Assembly (NCBI GenBank): GCA_030248225.1 | Contig: JASANE010021044.1 | Location: forward strand, 1 to 64,000 | From: Trileptium ribeirensis | Taxonomy: Eukaryota; Nematoda; Enoplea; Enoplida; Thoracostomopsidae | DNA: 64,000 nucleotides | Direction of reading: 5' to 3' | In this document: one piece after another, positions 58,470-64,000 of the stretch | Layout of the letters: the number at the start of each line of letters is the position of its first letter | Numbering within the stretch: the first letter of the stretch is position 1 | The notes under the pieces: model-generated | Database searches by the model: none | What the model was told of the DNA's origin: nothing | What the model saw: the letters and a program-made list of their open reading frames with translations, nothing else | Made by a program: the position numbers and the translations under genes

Positions 58470-60436
58470 ACGATGAAGAAAACTAATATGCAAATTAGCT
58501 TCTATCATCAACAAGCAACAAAATTTAAACTAATAATAGTAATAATGCGTTATGCATTATATTTTAAATTATGCAAGCCCGCTACGACGGCAGACGGTCT
58601 CCACTATCGTCATAAAAGGAACACGAAACCGACAAAATTTTGTAAAAAAAACTTGAATTTCTTAAATTTGCTGTTTTGGGAAATGATTTTGGGTTTTTTT
58701 GGGTGGTTACAGAGGTTTGGGCCCGAAAAACCCTTTTGTAGCCTCAAACTCCTGAATTCCAGAAAAGAGCAAGGCTATGCATACTGCCACTAAATTATCT
58801 ATGGATAGCTATCACATTTGCAGATGCGACGCGATGTATATAATTATATTAAATGTTCTTTTATACTGTTTCCCTTTGATTGGGGGAGGCAGGGGTGGAC
58901 TATAATTTTCTTATGGCGGCTATCGGATTATTAAATTGGGACGGTATTCGTCACTGGAAGATGTGTGGTCCGTACGCGTGGCCACTATGCCGGCGGTGGG
59001 GATTATTGATTATTCCTTGGCGCGCGTTATTAGGTCAGCGTATTATTAATTCTTATGGCACGGCTGCGTGACTATTCGCGTTGCTCTGTACGTGATTCCA
59101 ATATAGAGCCAAACCAGCAGAAATTAGAAGTTTTACTCCAAGTTAGTAAATCGCACAACAACTAGTAATACGGTTAGGGTCCGCGTCACGCCACTATTTA
59201 AAAGCACCTGTCTTATGACTTCCGAGTGTTTGACCACTTCCAGTATATTTAGTTTCGCCACTCTAATATTCGGACTCCAATTATTCTCAACGCTCCGTGA
59301 TTAAAAACTTGTGACTCCTTGACAACACTCGATCAATTTCTATGATTAAACCTTGTATCAAATTTTTTCTCTCAAACTCACCTTTGAGCGCACTATTATT
59401 CTGAGTAAGTTATTTAGCACTTGTAGTTAGGGTATGTATTGATTAAACCCTCTTGTGAGGTTTGTACGAGACCGCCGGACGTGTCGATCCGTACGTTTAT
59501 TTGAATACCTTAACCTCTGCCTAAGAATTACACTGCTTAGTTTCCTTGGAGCTATGTTATATTGTTAACGTCCCCGCTGCAGGTCGGTTCAGCTAGGCGC
59601 GTGTTATATCCAATACGGTTATGGTTAGTTTACGTTCGTGCTAGCTCAGGTTTTATTTGGGAATGATAATATGAATAAGGTAAACTTCTAAAGCGATAAG
59701 TACCTATGAGTGACGTCTTTTCAACTCAACGTTGTTTTCAGATTCTATACCGAAATATGCCAAGGTCATCAACGTTAATTGTTTTCAAATTCAATACCGA
59801 AGTTTGCCAAGGTCCTTCACCAGTCCGCTAATTCCAGATGATTTTCCAATTACTCACTCACAGATCCGCATCATCTCCATATCAAGCACCGAACCAGATA
59901 AAGCGTTAAATTTGACAAGCATATAATTAGTAATCCAATCATACAATTCAAAATTAAAGCATATAATTAAAAAAACATCAATGCGTAGCTAGATAACGGT
60001 CAGTGATCAAGTAACTACTGTGCAAAGCAAAATTACACCAATAATTCGTGTAAAATGTTTTCGAAATTATTCTAGCTTTTTCGCTAGGTAACTCGGATAA
60101 GCTATAATACAAACCGCGACTGTGCGTAGGTGGCGTAAGCATCAAATTAGGTCACCTAATTCTATGAAACCAATGTCTAGACTAATTGAAAAAGAAACAC
60201 AGATGCTAACGCTAGTTAGCTACCACAAGCAATTGATACTAATTATGCAAATTAGCCTGGTAGCCTCAGCACCCCGGACTCCCGACAAAATGCATACTGA
60301 CTCTGAATTATCTTTGGATAGCTATCACATTTAAGATGCGACGCGATGTAATTATATTAAGTTTTTCTGGTAGAGTGGGGTAGCGGTTTATATTAAATCT
60401 GAGTTAAACCCGTTACTAGTAGCCTTCCCTCAAAAT
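58470..60436. other. Stretch with a paired short repeat
   Basis: A block ending AATTATCT-TGGATAGCTATCA and then GATGCGACGCGATGTA occurs at about 58790-58855 and 60308-60355 in the same orientation. They may be ends of one element or two copies of it. The ORFs at 58473 and 58880 have no recognisable domain. Confidence 0.4.
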
Positions 60437-61179
60437 GTGTTATGTGAAATTGTGTTTTGTTCAAGCTCGCTGAGACGCGGTGACCGAGGTTTATTATGCT
60501 GCATGTATTGTGACGCTAATTCTACTACCAGCTATGTTCATTCTGTAAACATCCTGCTAAACTCTGAGCTGATTTGTTTAGACATTGCTTTTTATTTACC
60601 GTTTATTAACTGGAGAAAGTTGGTCTGTCCCGACCGTTTGATTTGGTTTTTGCAAAGCATTTCAGATAATGGTTGGCAGCAACGCGTTAACTTTCCTACT
60701 CGCAAGAAAAATTGCTTGTACTTGGTTGTTACAAATAATTAGAATGACTTTAGTAGTGTAAAAAACTGATGACTCCGCTTACTAGTTCTGCAGATCATGA
60801 TATTGTACATTTTAAACTCAGCTGACCCGCAAGGTACGTAAATCACCGAAAGTTTAGTGCAATTCTTTGCCATAAAGCCAAACAAAATGACTGGTTAAGA
60901 GCTAAGGAAACAGTCCATCGTTATGACTACAGCCACGTTGATGATAACAGTGTATCGATCAATGAAATGTGACAAATGTTTAAGAGATTGTTATTAGTGG
61001 CATTATTAATAGATAATCAGCCGTGTTTCTATTTAGTCAAAAGTCGTAATAAGTCCGTATGAGCTGGTCACCAAACATTTAACGCCTTGAGGGCTAAGCA
61101 TAATGAGTATCGAAAGTTCAAAAACAAAATTTGTGTGCTGCTTGGCAAATTACAAGGCAAAACTGCACGAATAAAATAA
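60437..61179 (+). pseudogene. CR1/Jockey-type LINE fragment: endonuclease end and start of the RT linker
   Basis: The first frame (60437-60742) reads YLPFINWRKL and NGWQQRVNFPTRKKNCLYLV, the typical late endonuclease blocks (NLPxINW, then xxVxxPTRxxNxLDLV). After a frameshift, a second frame (60775-61179) gives ADHDIVHFKL, the SDH catalytic end of the endonuclease. It continues through DYSHVDDNSVSINEM to ALRAKHNEYRKFKNK, the linker before reverse transcriptase. The second frame is broken only by three TGAs (60823, 60970, 61060). No RT catalytic motif is seen further on, and part of the endonuclease between DI and AFYLP seems deleted. Confidence 0.75.
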
Positions 61180-61405
61180 ATTATGTACAGCTTCTGTTAT
61201 AACTGTTGAGTTTACGTTGGCGTCTAATATCAAAAGGGACGTTAAATTAATCTTCGCATTGATAAATACAAACCGAAAACAGTCTAGTGGCGCTTGTGTA
61301 TTAAATAAAGGGACACAGCAGCTTCACACAACTTCCTAATACCATGTCTATACGTCCCCGGCTATCACAACATCGAGGGTGTACCGAGATTTTTGCTTTT
61401 TCAGC

Positions 61406-61580
61406 AATTTACAACTTTCCCTGATCAGACCAAAAACGCTATGGAGTTTAGCAGGCGGCAGACGCGCTTCACGAAGTGTGTTGGAACCATGCCGGATTGG
61501 CTGCACACGTGTGTAGTTTGTGGCATGATTGCTGACTGCTGCGGTACCCCAGGGACGCTGACATTGACAGCTGCTCACAG
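61406..61580 (+). CDS. Possible cysteine-rich exon, unidentified
   Basis: It lies between a strong acceptor (TTTTGCTTTTTCAG) and a good donor (CTCACAG|gtagta), is distinctly G/C-richer than its flanks and is open in one + frame: MEFSRRQTRFTKCVGTMPDW, LHTCVVCGMIADCCGTPG. It has five cysteines in 22 residues. The - strand is also open over the same stretch, so strand is not certain. Family not recognised. Confidence 0.3.
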
Positions 61581-63504
61581 GTAGTAATATCATGTCGTTA
61601 TTCCATATCTCGATCTCACTCGGAAGTTGATTGAATCTGTAGCACGAGTTTAGTATGGGTGATACTTACCCATACTGTCGACTGGGCGTGTAGGATGTTG
61701 GCGCTAAAACCATTGAAAGTTTATATCAATCTTGGTCTCTTTGGGCACTAGAAGTTTTACCAATGTGGACACCGCAGGGTTCCGATGATCTCCGAATGTT
61801 TAAATGTCGGACACGGTGTCTTATTCTGGAAATTATTGTTAGCTCCACTCCAATCTTATTATTCCCGATACTGGTGCGAGTTAACTGAATAAATTTGATC
61901 GCAATTTGCGTTTATTATTTTTCACGAGAGTGTTAATTTCTACTTTCTGCACACCTGTCTCTCGTGCTCCTTCTCCATTGATTTAAATTAATACAGTAGA
62001 CAAACAACACACGTCAAAGCTTCAGATCTGTTATCCTCAAGCCCTGGCGCGGGGCATTGGTCGAGTTAACAGGACAAAATAGAACATATAACCATTGCCA
62101 GAAACGAATATTAGACAACGAGAGTTAATTTTCTTGAGTTTATTTCAAATTATGTACAAGGATCAAACGGGTATGATGAGGTACATTCACACTATCAAAT
62201 GGGACATGCGAGTAAGGCAACATCGATATATGATGAATAAACAAGTCAGATAATAATAACCAAAGCACTTAAAAAGTGAAATCTATCAGGCATTGGGGTC
62301 ATCATATCTTTCCGGAGGCGTCAAGTTCCTGGTATGAGAATCTGTATTGGACTCGGAAAACGAGCTTAGTCGAGCTTGCGAACTTGGTGGTTATGCGATG
62401 CGACCTAATGTTTGGGTACGACGATCTAGATGTTTCACTAAATTGAGACAAAAGGGCTAACATCCGCTCTGAATGCAGCGATATGAAGACGGACAAAGTG
62501 CATTCTTAATTTGAGACACAGACAATGCCAATCATTAATCAGCAACAAACAACAAATGTACAGTGTGCATAAAAATAAAAATACTAAGTAATGTATGATA
62601 CAACATAATGAGGATATCCCGAATTCCAACAGTCCTCTATTAGTAGCGTACTCGCCTAGGATTTCTCTCAAGGCCTAAACCAGCAGACGGCGTACTCCCA
62701 AATTTCACACACCGCTGATGTCACGATGCTATTCCGTAAAACTCGACCAGTAATGTATGAGCAATTGTACCGCAGTGAACTTTGTTACCGAGAGGCTATG
62801 TCACTATAATACGTTGGACAGGGTTGAGATACTCCCGATTTAGAGTATTTGAGATTCCCAACACGACACTTTGGTACGTGCGGACCAATGTCATGCAAAA
62901 CTATAGTGTTTGACAAACATTATGCTAGCGTTGTGTGATATAATCTGTGCACCTCCGAACAGGTTGAATGGCATACTCTGCGCCTGTAGCACGGGGAGAG
63001 CGATTATGAGATATAAAATCCAGCACAATAATATGCAAATATGAGGATAACGCGAAGGCCAGCGCAACTAAGATAGCACCATTCTTACCTCTTGATTTAT
63101 ATTGCGGAGAATCCTTTCCTTCACGAATTTTCATCTGTACTGCACTCGCGACAGATGTATAGTATAGTTCTTGATTATAGTAGGAGTAATAGTTTAACAA
63201 GGATCAGCCAAGACTGGCTCTAAGCATGCCTTTAAGAGAGCCGAATTGATTTCAGTTCTTTTCCTAAAGTCTAAATTTAATATGTACGTAGTACTTAAAG
63301 AGTGGCTATAGGACAACACTAAAGTTAGGTCCCGTCGGTTTAATATTTTTCTTAAAATTTAACCCTTTGTTCGCTCTATCACTCCTTCATCAACTACAAG
63401 CGCACGCATGCACTTTCGCCTTTATTAGATATTAATACAATTTTTCGATGGTCTAAAAGCGCCTCTTCGACCCATATTTTGCTTGGATTTTACCATTGCT
63501 CTAA
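61581..63504. other. Stretch with no supported gene
   Basis: A tiny minus-strand frame at about 63076-63146 (MKIREGKDSPQYKSR between GCAGTACAG and GAG|gtaag) looks exon-like but is too short to call. No shared repeats are seen. Confidence 0.3.
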
Positions 63505-63885
63505 AACTAGTAACTCTAGTAACTCGAGATTGGAGAACGTAGTAAAGCATAGGTACACTTGCGGCTTTGGCATGCACAGGCAATCAGCTCTCGAAAGCAT
63601 ACGTCGATATGCTATATGTGGATATCACACAATACCGCACAATTAGAGCAAAACTAACGCCGGCAATAACTTTTCCATGCTCCAAAACCTCCAAGTGCAA
63701 GCTATCATTCTCCCAGGATGTAACCGTAAACTTGTAATTTTGCGTCACTGAATCATGGCGGCGCTATACTCCTGCACCCACGGAAACATGGAGCGTAGTG
63801 TAAAACCAACACCTGCAATGAGTTCCCCATGCCCGAAAACCCCCAAGTGAACTTTCAGCCGCCCAGGACGTCAAAACAAATTTTC
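63505..63885 (+). repeat. Partial copy of the foldback-element family
   Basis: It aligns with 37170-37480, the inner part of the left arm and the start of the centre: AGTAACTC-GAGAT-GAAGAAC-like, AAGCATAGGTACAC, AGCTCTCGA, CAATACCGCACAA-like, CAAGTGCAAGCTATCA, CCCAGGA-GT and AAAACCAACACC. Its left part matches the arms and its right part the centre, so the centre is itself part of the family. Confidence 0.65.
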
Positions 63886-64000
63886 GAATTTTGGGTCAAG
63901 GAATTATTGCGACACCATACCTCAAATCCCATTACTCTAGAGTCGGTGCCTTAATCGAAATACAAAAAAGGGCGTCGGCATTTATCATTTAACTATAAAA

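Noticed and set aside
60823..61062. Selenocysteine readthrough of the three in-frame TGAs in the LINE
   Set aside because: Although SEPSECS shows the animal uses selenocysteine, the element also has a frameshift and a deletion, two TGAs sit at usual tryptophan positions, and no SECIS-like structure was looked for successfully.
62925..63200. 91-codon - strand ORF
   Set aside because: Only a small inner part looks exon-like; the remainder is low-complexity and no homology is recognised.

Overview
The window looks like nuclear DNA of an invertebrate animal. It is AT-rich, its coding exons are short and bounded by GT/AG splice sites, introns run to several kb, and the spaces between exons are filled with transposon relics, tandem repeats and inverted repeats. 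No bacterial-style operon, CRISPR array or prokaryotic signal is present. The sequence alone does not fix the phylum. A SEPSECS gene implies the animal makes selenocysteine, and a BEL/Pao element with integrase fits Metazoa.

Three conserved housekeeping genes lie on the + strand. COG5, a Golgi tethering-complex subunit, covers 1192-15665 in ten exons whose phases all fit, giving about 849 residues if one missing base in exon 1 is allowed for. A mitochondrial HIG1-domain protein has its last two coding exons at 26163-26289 and 29525-29727; its start exon was not found. SEPSECS, which makes Sec-tRNA(Sec), begins at 43244, and five exons to 52544 encode its first 234 residues or so; the half carrying the PLP lysine was not found. 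These genes have unrelated jobs and are neighbours only. Less certain exons lie at 56611-56806, 57856-57989, 61406-61580, 33565-34338 and, on the - strand, near 322-490 and 700-874.

Region by region: 1-1191 holds weak minus-strand exons and a tRNA-like relic. From 1192 to 15665 is COG5, with introns containing an inverted pair of a composite repeat around exon 3, a 1.7 kb tandem block in intron 5, two MITEs and two tRNA-like relics. From 17085 to 22589 are a G-rich repeat and a decayed minus-strand BEL/Pao element (nonsense codon, frameshift, duplicated protease segment, no gag or LTRs seen). From 22590 to 25330 are several diverged tandem families with units near 145-185 bp. From 26163 to 30011 is the HIG1 gene, flanked by inverted copies of another repeat. 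From 30600 to 43243 is gene-poor DNA with a Tc1-like MITE, a 3.2 kb foldback element (36378-39611) and a cluster of GTTCGCGAAC palindromes (40553-41304). From 43244 to 52544 is SEPSECS. The right end holds unassigned exons, a decayed CR1/Jockey-type LINE (60437-61179) and a partial copy of the foldback family (63505-63885).
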